NCBI RefSeq assembly: GCF_039535785.1 | Contig: NZ_BAAAXV010000002.1 | Coordinates: 543,287 to 607,286, forward strand | DNA length: 64,000 bases | Origin: Nonomuraea helvata | GTDB taxonomy: Bacteria > Actinomycetota > Actinomycetes > Streptosporangiales > Streptosporangiaceae | Reading direction: 5' to 3' | Shown here: positions 15,320 through 23,538 of the stretch, piece by piece | How the letters are laid out: each line of letters starts with the position of its first letter | How positions within the stretch are numbered: the first letter of the stretch is position 1 | Notes under the pieces: generated by a model | Told to the model about the DNA's origin: nothing | The model's database searches: none | The model's input: only the letters and a program-made list of their open reading frames with translations | Translations under genes and position numbers: made by a program

Positions 15320-16234
15320 TCATCCCCGCCCGTAACGGTCTTCGGCCCGCCAGAAGTACCAGAAACCGGCGATCAGCGCGAAAACCGCCCAGAACACGCA
15401 CGACACCCAGACCGTCCGCGGCGGGTCGTGGCTGCCGATGAGGAGGTCGCGCATCCATTCGATGTAGGAGGCCGCCGGGTTCAGGTACATCACCGTGGCC
15501 ACCCACTCCGGCAGGCCCGCGCTGTTGACGACCTTGTCGTGGATGGCGAAGAACACCCCGGACGCGTACAGCCACGTACGCATGATGAACGGCAGCAACT
15601 GGTTCAGGTCGCGCATCGAGGCGCCCAGCCTGGCGAGCACCAGCCCGGCCCCGATGTTGAACGACGTCTGCAGCACCAGCACGACGGGGACCATCAGCCA
15701 GAACCACGTGAGCGGCTCCCCGGTGAGCAGCACGATCAGCAGCAGCACGCCCATGGAGATGGCCAGCTGCTGCAGCTCCTGGATCGTGTACGCCAGCGGC
15801 AGCGACGCCCGCGGGAAGTGCAGGGCGCGGATCAGCGACAGGTTCCCGGAGATCGACTTGGCGCCCGCGGTGGCGGTCCGCTGCGTGTACGTGAAGACGA
15901 ACATCCCGGTGAGCAGGAACGCCGGGTAGTTGTCGACGTTCTTGCTGCCGCCCAGGATGAGCCCGAACATCACGTAGTAGATGGCCGCGTTCAGCAGCGG
16001 GGTGAGGACCTGCCACAGCTGGCCCAGGGCCGAGCCCGAGTACTTGGAGACGTTGCGCGAGGTCGCGTACGTCAGGATGAAGTGCCGCCGCTCCCACAGC
16101 CGGCGCACGTACACCGGGAGCCTGGGCCGCGCGATGGCGGGGCGCAGCCCGTGCCTCCTGGCGAGCTCGGCCAGCGACCCGCTCTCCGGCGCGGCGTTCT
16201 CCAGTTCGCTCATGCGCACCTCATCGGTGTTCAT
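15320..16234 (-). CDS. ABC-2 type permease, polysaccharide-export (Wzm/TagG-like)
   Basis: Membrane subunit of an ABC-2 polysaccharide exporter, about 304 aa. The N-terminal cytoplasmic helix region (residues 1-55) is followed by six predicted membrane helices. RYLWxRR-like VRRLWERRHFILTYATSRNV and LGQLWQVLTPLLNAAIYYVMFG match O-antigen/teichoic acid exporters. Start ATG 16234 (or 16213) follows the lipoprotein stop by 20 bp, giving a two-gene operon. The nucleotide-binding partner is not in the window, which is unusual because the two subunits are normally adjacent. The longer open frame up to 16816 is a shadow of the lipoprotein gene. Confidence 0.88.
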   Translation of the reverse strand: MNTDEVRMSELENAAPESGSLAELARRHGLRPAIARPRLPVYVRRLWERRHFILTYATSRNVSKYSGSALGQLWQVLTPLLNAAIYYVMFGLILGGSKNVDNYPAFLLTGMFVFTYTQRTATAGAKSISGNLSLIRALHFPRASLPLAYTIQELQQLAISMGVLLLIVLLTGEPLTWFWLMVPVVLVLQTSFNIGAGLVLARLGASMRDLNQLLPFIMRTWLYASGVFFAIHDKVVNSAGLPEWVATVMYLNPAASYIEWMRDLLIGSHDPPRTVWVSCVFWAVFALIAGFWYFWRAEDRYGRG

Positions 16235-16254
16235 CGGGTCGGGGGCCGCGCCGG

Positions 16255-17061
16255 TCAGGGCATCGCGAGGGTCACTCCCGTCACGGCGAAGCGTTCGACG
16301 GCCGCCAGGTGTCCCCCGGTGGAGGCCACGACGGTCAGCGTACGTCCCGGCGTGGCCGTGAACGAGACCCGGGCCGACCACGGCGAGCCGCTGCCGCCGG
16401 CGCTCACGCAGCACCTCTGCCCCACCGGCGTGGCCGAGCCCGGCTGCCTCACCTGGACCCTGATGCTCTCGTCCACGCCCGAGATCCGCCCTCCCACGGT
16501 CAGCGGGGAGCGCACGACGGCGCCGTACCCGGGCTTGGTGAGCGAGAGCGAGGTGTCGTCGGTGCCGACCACCTCCCAGGGCGCGTCGCCGCCCGAGCCG
16601 TACCTGACCAGGTGCACGACGGCCGCGACCAGCGGTCGCGAGTTGTCCTCGCCGCGGTAGGCGACGTGCACCCGCGCGTGGGCGCCCTGTGCGACCGTCC
16701 TGGCGACCCGGTCGATCCCGGTGAAGCCGAGGTAGTCGCGGGTGAAGGCGAGCGCGGTACGGCGCGCGTCGAGGTGCCACGCCCCGCGGCCGTCCTTCCG
16801 GTACGCCCGCCGCCACGCCGCCACCTCGCCCGTGCCGGAGAACGGCCAGAGCGGCTGGTAGCGACCGGCGACCAGGCCGTCTCCCGGGCGGGACGCGCCG
16901 GTCGGACCGGTCGGCGAGGCGGTGGGGGTGGCCACGCTCGACGCGGGGGCGGCCGTCCGGGTGGCGGTCGTGGCTCGCTGCGCTCCGGCGTTCCCGCAGC
17001 CGGCGGCGGCGAGCCCGAGCACGACCAGCACCGGCAGGACATGCCGGGCAAGGGGTTTCAT
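16255..17061 (-). CDS. Lipoprotein with C-terminal Gmad2-like Ig domain
   Basis: Membrane-anchored lipoprotein of 268 aa. The signal peptide ends in the lipobox LAAAGC, followed by a Thr/Ala/Pro-rich spacer to about residue 60. A central domain (WRRAYRKDGRGAWHLDARRTALAFTRDYLGF) precedes a C-terminal beta-sandwich from about residue 180 (GGRISGVDESIRVQVRQ ... ATPGRTLTVVASTGGH) resembling the Gmad2 Ig-like domain of spore germination and sigma-factor-associated proteins. AGGAGCCC precedes ATG 17061. It is co-transcribed with the exporter permease, perhaps for cell-surface polymer handling. The domain name is tentative. Confidence 0.75.
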   Translation of the reverse strand: MKPLARHVLPVLVVLGLAAAGCGNAGAQRATTATRTAAPASSVATPTASPTGPTGASRPGDGLVAGRYQPLWPFSGTGEVAAWRRAYRKDGRGAWHLDARRTALAFTRDYLGFTGIDRVARTVAQGAHARVHVAYRGEDNSRPLVAAVVHLVRYGSGGDAPWEVVGTDDTSLSLTKPGYGAVVRSPLTVGGRISGVDESIRVQVRQPGSATPVGQRCCVSAGGSGSPWSARVSFTATPGRTLTVVASTGGHLAAVERFAVTGVTLAMP

Positions 17062-17167
17062 AGGGCTCCTCCTGACAGTGACGATCATGCTCGTCGCGTA
17101 TGGAAGGTACCCCACCCGGCCCCGTCGTGACCTGGCGTTTCCGCCACTGGTTGATCTCCGGTGGCGG

Positions 17168-17824
17168 CTAGACGCCGTGGATGCGGCGGCCCGCGATCTG
17201 GTGCGGGACGATCCGGATGTAGAGGCGGCGCTCGCCGCCCGCCCACGGCGTGACGTCGGCGTCGGCCAACTCGGCCATCTCGTCCGGCGCCACGTGATGG
17301 CAAGGCCCCTGCACCAGGACGCTCCACCCTTCGCGGTTGGTCTCGTCGATCCGGTCGATCTCGAAGGCGATCTTGATGTCCACGCCTTCCAGCCCCGTGC
17401 GGAGGTCGCGGTCCATCGGGCCGCCCGAGGCCGTGCGGAAGACGATCGCGCCGTGGTGCATCGTGTAGTTGACGGGCAGCACCGCCGTCCCCCGGGGGCC
17501 CTGGAACGCGACCCGCCCGATCCCGCCCGGCTCGATCAGCCGCAGGCACTCCTCCCGGCCCAGCTCCTCCATCGTCGGGTTGGCCATGGCGGGCCCGTGC
17601 CCGGGCGGCCGGTCCCGGTCGCCGCCCAGCAGCTCGTGCACCGTGGTCTGCAGGGCGTCGGCCAGGCGGTAGAGGGCTCCGGCGTCGGCCGTGTCGGGGT
17701 TCTCCTCCAGGTACCGGAGGTAGCCCGGCGACATGCCCGCGCGCTCGGCGACCTGCTCGCGGGTCAGGCCGAGGCGCTCGCGGCAGTGGATGATGCGGCG
17801 TCCGAGATCTCCCGGGCCGGCCAT
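17168..17824 (-). CDS. XRE regulator fused to a pyridoxamine-phosphate-oxidase-like flavin domain
   Basis: Regulator or enzyme of 218 aa. Residues 5-65 are an XRE helix-turn-helix (RIIHCRERLGLTREQVAERAGMSPGYLRYLEENP). From about residue 85 a PNPOx-like split barrel follows (LGREECLRLIEPGGIGRVAFQGPRGTAVLPVNYTMHHGAIVFRTASG), the family that binds FMN, heme or F420. The combination is common in actinobacteria and suggests redox or cofactor sensing. ATG 17824 has GAGGAGG upstream. It is monocistronic and transcribed away from the convergent-free region at 17825-17978. Confidence 0.88.
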   Translation of the reverse strand: MAGPGDLGRRIIHCRERLGLTREQVAERAGMSPGYLRYLEENPDTADAGALYRLADALQTTVHELLGGDRDRPPGHGPAMANPTMEELGREECLRLIEPGGIGRVAFQGPRGTAVLPVNYTMHHGAIVFRTASGGPMDRDLRTGLEGVDIKIAFEIDRIDETNREGWSVLVQGPCHHVAPDEMAELADADVTPWAGGERRLYIRIVPHQIAGRRIHGV

Positions 17825-17978
17825 GATGGCGCCTCCTCGCGTATGCGTACGGCGCGCGGTGCCGTTCAACCGGAGCCCGTCCGGACGCAGGCGTCGAGAC
17901 GGGTGCCCATACTCGGACGCCTACCCACGCACGCCCCGGTCAGCCCTCACCTGACCAGGGCGAACGCCGGGAAGCGCG

Positions 17979-18767
17979 TCAAGAGCGGGTCCCGATGACC
18001 GTCGTGGCGTCCAGCTCCTCCGAGCGCGCCACACGGGCGGCCAGGCCCGCGCCCTCGACGGCCTCGGCGGTCGCGGCCGCCTGCCGCTCACCGGTCTCGA
18101 CCAGCAGGTGGCCTCCCGGCGCGAGCCACCGCGGCGCTCCGGCGATCACCCGCCGTACGACGTCGAGCCCGTCGCCTCCGCCGTCGAGCGCGACGAGCGG
18201 CTCGTGCAGCCGGGCCTCGGCAGGCAGCAGCGCGACCGATTCTGAGGGTACGTACGGCGGGCTCGCGATCAGGATGTCCACCCGGCCCCGCAACGAGGCG
18301 GGCAGCGGCTCGTACAGATCGCCCTCGTAGACGTGACCGGCGGGCAGGTTGCGCCGGGCGCAGCGCACGGCGGCGGGGTCGAGGTCGCCGGCGTGCAGCT
18401 CGGCCCGCTCCAGCCCGGCGACGAGCGCCGCCCCCATCGCGCCGCTGCCGCAGCACAGGTCGAGGACGACCGGCGTCGCGGCGACCCGGCGGGCCAGCGC
18501 GACGGCCTGCCGGATGAGGAACTCGGTGCGCGGCCTGGGCACGAACACCCCGGGCTCCACGACCACCCGCAGCCCGCAGAACTCGGCCCAGCCGAGGACG
18601 TGCTGGAGGGGCTCTCCGTCCACGCGCCGCTCGACCATGGCGGCGAGCTCCTCAGGGGTGGCGGCGGTGGAGACGAGCAGCTGGGCCTCGTCCTCGGCGA
18701 ACACGCAGCCGGCGGCGCGCAGCCTCGCGACGAGGGCGACGGACCCCTCCTCGCGCTCCGGCCTCAC
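17979..18767 (-). CDS. HemK/PrmC-like protein N5-glutamine methyltransferase paralogue
   Basis: SAM-dependent methyltransferase of 262 aa resembling release-factor glutamine methyltransferase. It has a short PrmC-like N-terminal helical part with GEPLQHVLGWAEFCGLRVVVEPGVFVPRPRTE, motif I VLDLCCGSGAMGAAL and the catalytic loop reading SPPYVP, where true PrmC enzymes have NPPY. The Ser-for-Asn change marks this as the paralogous subgroup whose substrate is unknown. GTG 18767 overlaps the stop of the HxlR gene (ACGTGAGG), so the two are coupled. It is not the housekeeping prmC, which normally sits beside prfA. Confidence 0.85.
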   Translation of the reverse strand: MRPEREEGSVALVARLRAAGCVFAEDEAQLLVSTAATPEELAAMVERRVDGEPLQHVLGWAEFCGLRVVVEPGVFVPRPRTEFLIRQAVALARRVAATPVVLDLCCGSGAMGAALVAGLERAELHAGDLDPAAVRCARRNLPAGHVYEGDLYEPLPASLRGRVDILIASPPYVPSESVALLPAEARLHEPLVALDGGGDGLDVVRRVIAGAPRWLAPGGHLLVETGERQAAATAEAVEGAGLAARVARSEELDATTVIGTRS

Positions 18768-19225
18768 GTCATCCCCTGGCGGCCGGGGCCCGGCACGGCG
18801 ACGACCTGGCGGGGGTCGGTGAACTCGCCGCACTCGTCGCACTCGAGCTTCTGCTCGACCGCCGCGCCGCAGACGGAGTGCCGGAACAGGGTCGGCGGCC
18901 CTTGGGGTGCCGCCCAGCGGTCGCCCCAGGCGTTCAGGGCCAGGATGACCGGCAGCAGATCGGCGGCCTTGTCGGTGGGCAGGTACTCGTAATGGTCGGC
19001 GTGGCCGCCGTAGGGCCGGCGCCGGAGGAAGCCCTCCCCGACCAGGTGATCGAGCCGGGCGGACAGCACGTTCCTGGCGAGGCCGAGGCTGGCCCGGAAC
19101 TCGCCGAACGTCTTGAGATCGCGCAGCAGCACATCTCGCAGGATCAGCAGGGTCCACCGCTCTCCGACGAGCTCCAGGGTGCGGGCGGCGGAGCAGTTCT
19201 GCCCCTCGTAGGTTCGGCCGAGCAT
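18764..19225 (-). CDS. HxlR-family transcriptional regulator
   Basis: Winged-helix regulator of 153 aa with the HxlR signature CSAARTLELVGERWTLLILRDVLLRDLKTFGEF and wing RRRPYGGHADHYEYLPTDKA. The C-terminus has four cysteines (CGAAV ... CDECGE) that could form a small zinc ribbon. A very strong 19-bp inverted repeat lies just upstream in the region shared with the divergent methyltransferase gene, and it probably represses both. It is coupled to the HemK-like gene downstream. Confidence 0.92.
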   Translation of the reverse strand: MLGRTYEGQNCSAARTLELVGERWTLLILRDVLLRDLKTFGEFRASLGLARNVLSARLDHLVGEGFLRRRPYGGHADHYEYLPTDKAADLLPVILALNAWGDRWAAPQGPPTLFRHSVCGAAVEQKLECDECGEFTDPRQVVAVPGPGRQGMT

Positions 19226-19238
19226 GACCTCATCTTAG

Positions 19239-19291
19239 TGGTTGCGTGATAGGACCAACCCTCGTAGATTCGTGGTCCTATCAAGCAACCA
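19239..19291. promoter_or_regulatory. Long inverted repeat, probable HxlR operator
   Basis: Arms TGGTTGCGTGATAGGACCA (19239-19257) and TGGTCCTATCAAGCAACCA (19273-19291) pair at 18 of 19 positions across a 15-bp spacer. It lies in the promoter region between hxlR and the divergent methyltransferase gene. The right arm includes the first ATG of the methyltransferase frame, which argues for the later start at 19312. Confidence 0.75.
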
Positions 19292-19311
19292 TGAGCGAGC
19301 GGAGCAGTGAC

Positions 19312-20169
19312 ATGACCGTCGGCGACGAGATCTGCACCATCAAGCGCACGCAGGCCGAGGACTGGGACGCGGCCGCGCAGGGTCTGGAGGGATTCGTGGA
19401 CGACCTGGAGTCCGGCCTGTCGTCGGCCACCCGCCGGCTCGTCGAGCTGGCCTCCCCGCGCCCCGGCCAGCGCGTCCTCGACCTCGGCACCGGCTACGGA
19501 GAGCCCGCGCTCTCGGTGGCCCCGCTGCTGCGGCCCGGCGGCCACGTGACCGGCATCGACCTGTCCGACGAGATGATCGAGCTGGCCCGCAGTCGCGCCG
19601 GCGGCGAACCGGACGTCGAGTTCCGTGTCGGCGACTTCGACACCCTCGACCTGCCGGACGCGTCGGCGGACGCCGTCCTGGCCCGCTTCGCCCTGATGTT
19701 CGCCCCCGAGCCGGTCCACACCTTCACGGAGATCCGGCGCGTCCTGGCCCCTGGAGGTGTCCTGGCCGCGACCGTGTGGGCCTCTCCCCAGCTCAACGGC
19801 TTCGCCACCGGCACCTTGGCCATCGCCCGCGCCCTCGGCGCCACCCCGCCGCCCGGCGCGCCGGGCCCCTTCTCCATGGCCGACCTCGACACGCTGATCG
19901 GGCAGCTGCGAGAGGCGGGGTTCGCCGACGTCAGCAGTGAGGAACTGGTGGTCCCGTTCAGAATCGCCGGCCTCGACCGCTACGTACAGATCACCCTGGC
20001 CGTCACGGCGCCCAGGCTGCTCGCCGCGGCCCGGCAGCGCCTCGGCTCCGACGCCGCGGTCGCCGACCTCATCAGCGCCGCCGCCCGGCCCCATCTCGAC
20101 GGCGACGGCACCGTCGTGCTGCCCTCGACCGCCTTCTGCGTACGCGCCGTCGCCCCGGCACAGCGCTGA
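19312..20169 (+). CDS. Class I SAM-dependent methyltransferase (UbiE-like)
   Basis: Small-molecule methyltransferase of about 285 aa. Motif I is RVLDLGTGYGEPAL, motif II region VTGIDLSDEMIELARSRA, then VEFRVGDFDTLDLPDASAD and RRVLAPGGVLAATVWA, as in UbiE/ubiquinone-type C-methyltransferases. ATG 19312 with GGAG ten bases upstream is preferred over ATG 19291, which lies in the operator. It is divergent from hxlR and probably repressed by it. The substrate is unknown; a quinone- or phenol-like compound would fit HxlR biology. Confidence 0.88.
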   Translation: MTVGDEICTIKRTQAEDWDAAAQGLEGFVDDLESGLSSATRRLVELASPRPGQRVLDLGTGYGEPALSVAPLLRPGGHVTGIDLSDEMIELARSRAGGEPDVEFRVGDFDTLDLPDASADAVLARFALMFAPEPVHTFTEIRRVLAPGGVLAATVWASPQLNGFATGTLAIARALGATPPPGAPGPFSMADLDTLIGQLREAGFADVSSEELVVPFRIAGLDRYVQITLAVTAPRLLAAARQRLGSDAAVADLISAAARPHLDGDGTVVLPSTAFCVRAVAPAQR

Positions 20170-20218
20170 AGGCACCGATAGGGTCTGGATCACGACCCTG
20201 CGACCCCAGGAGAGCGGC

Positions 20219-21082
20219 ATGAGCCTCGCCCCGTACACCGTGACCGATCCCGTCGCCGAGCACGGTGAGGGGCCCGTGTGGTCGAGCCGCTGGGGCGGGC
20301 TGCGGTGGGTGGACATGCTGGCCGGTGACATGCTCGCGCTCGACGCCCGGGGCAAGGTGCGCCGCCGCCATGTGGGCAAGGTGGCCGCCGTCGTGCGGCC
20401 GCGCGTGTCCGGCGGCTATGTGGTCGCGGCCGAGCGCGAGCTGCTGCTGTCCGACGCCGACGACCTGGACGCCCCGCTGCGCTCGCTGGGCGAGGCCTGG
20501 AGCGACCCTGCCGTCCGGATGAACGACGGCGGCTGCGACCCCGACGGCCGCTTCTACATCGGGAGCATGGCCTACGACGCGAGCCCGGGCCGCGGGTCGT
20601 TCTACGTGGCCGAGCCCGGCGGCGGACTGCGGGTGGTGCTGTCCGGGGTGACCATCTCGAACGGCTTCGACTTCAGCCCGGACGGCGCCCTGGCCTACTA
20701 CGCCGACACCACGACGGGCCGGGTGGACGTGCTCGACTACGACCCGGAGGGCGGGCTGAGCGGGCGCCGCCCGTTCGCCGTCGTCGATCCCGGACAGGGG
20801 CAGCCCGACGGGCTGACGGTCGACGCCGAGGGCGGGGTGTGGGTGGCGCTGTGGCAGGGCGGGGCCGTGCATCGCTACGACGCGAGCGGCCGGCTCGACG
20901 CGGTCGTCAACCTGCCCGTACGGAAGGTCACCGCGGTGACGTTCGGCGGCGAGAGCCTCGACCGGCTGTTCATCACCACCTCGGCCCTCGGTGTGGACCG
21001 CGCCGAGCAGCCGGACGCGGGCGCCGTCTTCGCCGCCGACCCCGGCGTGCGGGGACGGCCGGTCCTGCCGGCCGCCCTGTGA
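20219..21082 (+). CDS. SMP-30/gluconolactonase-family protein
   Basis: Six-bladed beta-propeller lactonase of 287 aa. The metal-binding Glu near the start lies in EHGEGPVW, Asn residues occur in MNDGGCDPDGRFYIGSMAYD and TISNGFDFSPDG, and the C-terminal metal Asp lies in GQPDGLTVDAEGGVWVALW. All four expected metal ligands seem present, so divalent-metal-dependent hydrolysis of a sugar lactone is likely. It follows the methyltransferase by 49 bp on the same strand, with its own weak ribosome binding site (AGGAGAG). Confidence 0.9.
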   Translation: MSLAPYTVTDPVAEHGEGPVWSSRWGGLRWVDMLAGDMLALDARGKVRRRHVGKVAAVVRPRVSGGYVVAAERELLLSDADDLDAPLRSLGEAWSDPAVRMNDGGCDPDGRFYIGSMAYDASPGRGSFYVAEPGGGLRVVLSGVTISNGFDFSPDGALAYYADTTTGRVDVLDYDPEGGLSGRRPFAVVDPGQGQPDGLTVDAEGGVWVALWQGGAVHRYDASGRLDAVVNLPVRKVTAVTFGGESLDRLFITTSALGVDRAEQPDAGAVFAADPGVRGRPVLPAAL

Positions 21083-21120
21083 CTCAGCGGCGGTGGTCGC
21101 CGACGGCGCCGTCGTCCATA

Positions 21121-21160
21121 AACCTAGGGATGCTAGGATTTAAACTAGAAGCCCTAGGTT
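21121..21160. promoter_or_regulatory. Inverted repeat AACCTAGGG-N22-CCCTAGGTT
   Basis: Perfect 9-bp arms (21121-21129 and 21152-21160) with an inner CTAG-N8-CTAG. The sequence between is AT-rich and likely contains the promoter. It ends 14 bp before the TetR ATG, so autoregulation is expected. Confidence 0.6.
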
Positions 21161-21174
21161 AGGAAGAGGTGCCC

Positions 21175-21780
21175 ATGGCTCGTGCCGGGCTGACGGCGGA
21201 CCGGGTGACCGAGGCGGCCGCGGAGCTGGCCGACGAGGTCGGGTTCGACAGCATCACCGTGTCCGCGCTGGCACGCAGGTTCGGGGTGGCGGACGCGAGC
21301 CTCTACTCGCACGTCAAGAACCTTCAGGACCTGCGCACCCGCGTGGCCGTCCTGGCCGCGCGCGAGCTGGCCGACCGGCTCTCCGACGCGACGGCGGGAC
21401 GGTCGGGCAAGGACTCGCTGACCGGGTTCGCCAACGCCTGGCGCGATTTCGCGCTGACCCGTCCCGGCCGCTACCAGGCCACCCAGATGCCCGTCGGCCC
21501 GGACGTCGTGGCCGCGTCCCAGGGGCACCAGCGCATCATGTCCCTCACGTACGCGCACCTGAGCGCGTACGGGCTGCCCGAGCCCGACCTGACCGACGCC
21601 ATCCGCCTGCTGCGCAGCACGTACCAGGGCTTCTTCGAGCTGGAGGCGAGCGGCGGGTTCCAGCATGCGCGCAGTCTCCAGGCGTCCTGGACGAAGATCC
21701 TCGACGCACTCGACAGCGCGCTGCGCCATTGGCAGGTTACCGATCGACCCCCAGGAAACGACCATGAATCCGATCACTGA
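21175..21780 (+). CDS. TetR-family regulator (WHG domain)
   Basis: TetR regulator of 201 aa. The DNA-binding helices read VTEAAAELADEVGFDSITVSALARRFGVADASLYSHVKNLQDL; the ligand domain contains the Trp-His-Gly type region typical of the TetR_C WHG group. ATG 21175 is preferred to GTG 21169; both lie behind AGGAAGAGG. The last 17 bases overlap the start of the FBP-domain gene, so the two are co-expressed. An upstream CCTAGG palindrome is its probable operator. Confidence 0.9.
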   Translation: MARAGLTADRVTEAAAELADEVGFDSITVSALARRFGVADASLYSHVKNLQDLRTRVAVLAARELADRLSDATAGRSGKDSLTGFANAWRDFALTRPGRYQATQMPVGPDVVAASQGHQRIMSLTYAHLSAYGLPEPDLTDAIRLLRSTYQGFFELEASGGFQHARSLQASWTKILDALDSALRHWQVTDRPPGNDHESDH

Positions 21781-22270
21781 ACACGACATCCGCACGTCCT
21801 TCGTCAACTGCTCCAAGGGCGAGGCCCGCAGGCTCAACCTCCCGCGCGACCTGGCCGAGTCACCCTGGCCCGACCTCGACTTCCTGGGCTGGCGCGATCC
21901 GGGGGCGCCGGAACGGGCGTACCTGGTGGCCGAGCGCCGCGGCGAGCTGGTCGGCGTGGCGCTGCGGCCGGCACAGGAGGCGCGCAGGAGTTTCACCAAG
22001 TCCACCCTGTGCTCGGTCTGCGTGACGCCGCACGCGGGCACCGGCGTCGCGCTGTTCACCGCACCCAGGGTCGGCGCCGCCGGCCGCCAGGGCAACACGG
22101 TCGGCGCGTACATGTGCGCCGACCTGGCCTGCTCGCTCTATGTGCGCGACAAGAAGCAGACGGAGCTGGGCACGCGGTTCGAGTCGCTCACGGTCGAGGA
22201 GCGCATCGTACGGGCGGCCGCGAACCTGGACGGCTTCCTGGAGCGCGTGCTCGACGGCACCGTTCACTGA
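21764..22270 (+). CDS. FBP-domain (elongation factor G-binding/FusB-like) protein
   Basis: Protein of 168 aa with the treble-clef zinc finger of the FusB/Fbp family: CSVC and CADLAC supply four cysteines. FusB-type proteins bind elongation factor G on the ribosome and can rescue fusidic-acid-stalled translation. Actinobacterial members are mostly uncharacterised. It starts within the TetR gene (17-bp overlap), so it is likely induced when TetR binds its ligand. ATG 21764 has GGAAACG upstream. Confidence 0.88.
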   Translation: MNPITEHDIRTSFVNCSKGEARRLNLPRDLAESPWPDLDFLGWRDPGAPERAYLVAERRGELVGVALRPAQEARRSFTKSTLCSVCVTPHAGTGVALFTAPRVGAAGRQGNTVGAYMCADLACSLYVRDKKQTELGTRFESLTVEERIVRAAANLDGFLERVLDGTVH

Positions 22271-22333
22271 CGGCGCACCAGGCAGAGCCTCATCCCGCAT
22301 TGTCGCTCGCCCGTAGAACGGGATACCTTGACC

Positions 22334-22358
22334 ATTCAGATGATGCCATCATTCGAAT
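22334..22358. promoter_or_regulatory. 25-bp imperfect palindrome at the P450 promoter
   Basis: ATTC..GATGATG-c-CATCAT..GAAT: 10 of 12 position pairs are symmetrical around 22346. A TTGACC -35-like box precedes it at 22328, so the palindrome covers the expected -10. It ends 16 bp before the P450 start codon. A repressor site is the simplest reading; no regulator gene is directly beside it except the upstream TetR. Confidence 0.5.
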
Positions 22359-22374
22359 GGACCGAGGAGCGGCT

Positions 22375-23538
22375 ATGACCGGCGTGCCCGAGATCGACCT
22401 GACCGATCCCACCGTGCTGCGCGACCCTTTCACCGCGTACACCGCCGCCAGAGAACAGTCGCCGGTGGCTCGGCTGCTCGCGCCCGGCTTCGGGCCGTTC
22501 TGGGCGGTGACGCGGCACGAGGAGGCCAGGGCGATGCTGAGTGACCCGCGGCTGGCCACCAACGAGCACAGTTACCAGCGGCCCGACGTGCCGGAGCACT
22601 GCCTGCCGTACATGCGCACCATGTCCGAGATGAACGGCGCCGAGCACGCGCGGCTGCGCAGGCTGGTCGCGCCGGCGTTCACGCCGCGCAGGGCGGCGGA
22701 GTTCGGGCCGAGGATCGAGGCGATCGTCGAGCGCCTGCTCGACGATCTGCCCGCGCGCCCGGATCTGCTGGCGGACTTCGCGCGCCCGCTGCCGATCGAG
22801 GTGATCTGCGAGATGGTCGGCATTCCCACCGCCGACCGCCCCAAGTGGCGCGAGTACGGCGCCGCGGTCGTGGCCGGACACGGCGCGAGCTTCCAGGACG
22901 CCATCCCGCGCATCCTGGAAGGCGCCGAGGCCGCGGTCGCCAGGGGGCGGGAGAGGCCCGGCGAGGGACTGATCTCCGACCTCGCCCGCATCATGGAGGA
23001 GGATGGCGACCGCCTGTCCGACACCGAGCTGGTCACCATGGTCTGGACCCTCGTCCTGGCCGGTCAGACGCCCACGAACCTCATCGCCAACGCCGTCGCC
23101 ACCCTCCTCTCCCACCCCGATCAGCTCGCCGCGCTGCGGGCCGAGCCCGCGCTGATGCCGCGGGCGGTGGAGGAGCTGACGCGCTGGTGCGGGCCGCAGC
23201 TGCTGACCATCCCCCGCTTCACCACGGAGGACCTCGAGATCGGCGGCGTGCCCATCCCCAAGGGCGTGCCGGTTACGGCTTCGATCGCCTCCGCCAACCG
23301 CGACCCCCGCGCCTTCGACGAGGCGGACCGGCTCGACATCCGGCGGGAGCCGTCACCGCATCTCGGGTTCGCGCACGGACCGCACTTCTGTGTCGGCGCG
23401 TCGCTGGCTCGCGCGCAGACCGGTATCGCGATCGGCGCCCTGCTGCGCCGCTTCCCCGATCTGGCGCTCGCCGGCGAGCTCCGGTACACACCCGACCCTG
23501 GCACCTGGCGCCTGACGTCGCTGCCCGTCACCGTCTGA
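22375..23538 (+). CDS. Cytochrome P450
   Basis: Soluble bacterial P450 of 387 aa. The heme loop is FAHGPHFCVG with ligand Cys339, the ExxR motif is ELTR, and the K-helix region EELTRWCGPQLLTIPRFTTED is normal. The I-helix oxygen-activation motif reads AGQTPT instead of AG(x)(D/E)T(T/S). The usual acidic residue is thus replaced by Thr, and proton delivery may differ. No ferredoxin or ferredoxin reductase gene is adjacent. The substrate is unknown. Expression is probably controlled at the palindrome upstream. Confidence 0.93.
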   Translation: MTGVPEIDLTDPTVLRDPFTAYTAAREQSPVARLLAPGFGPFWAVTRHEEARAMLSDPRLATNEHSYQRPDVPEHCLPYMRTMSEMNGAEHARLRRLVAPAFTPRRAAEFGPRIEAIVERLLDDLPARPDLLADFARPLPIEVICEMVGIPTADRPKWREYGAAVVAGHGASFQDAIPRILEGAEAAVARGRERPGEGLISDLARIMEEDGDRLSDTELVTMVWTLVLAGQTPTNLIANAVATLLSHPDQLAALRAEPALMPRAVEELTRWCGPQLLTIPRFTTEDLEIGGVPIPKGVPVTASIASANRDPRAFDEADRLDIRREPSPHLGFAHGPHFCVGASLARAQTGIAIGALLRRFPDLALAGELRYTPDPGTWRLTSLPVTV

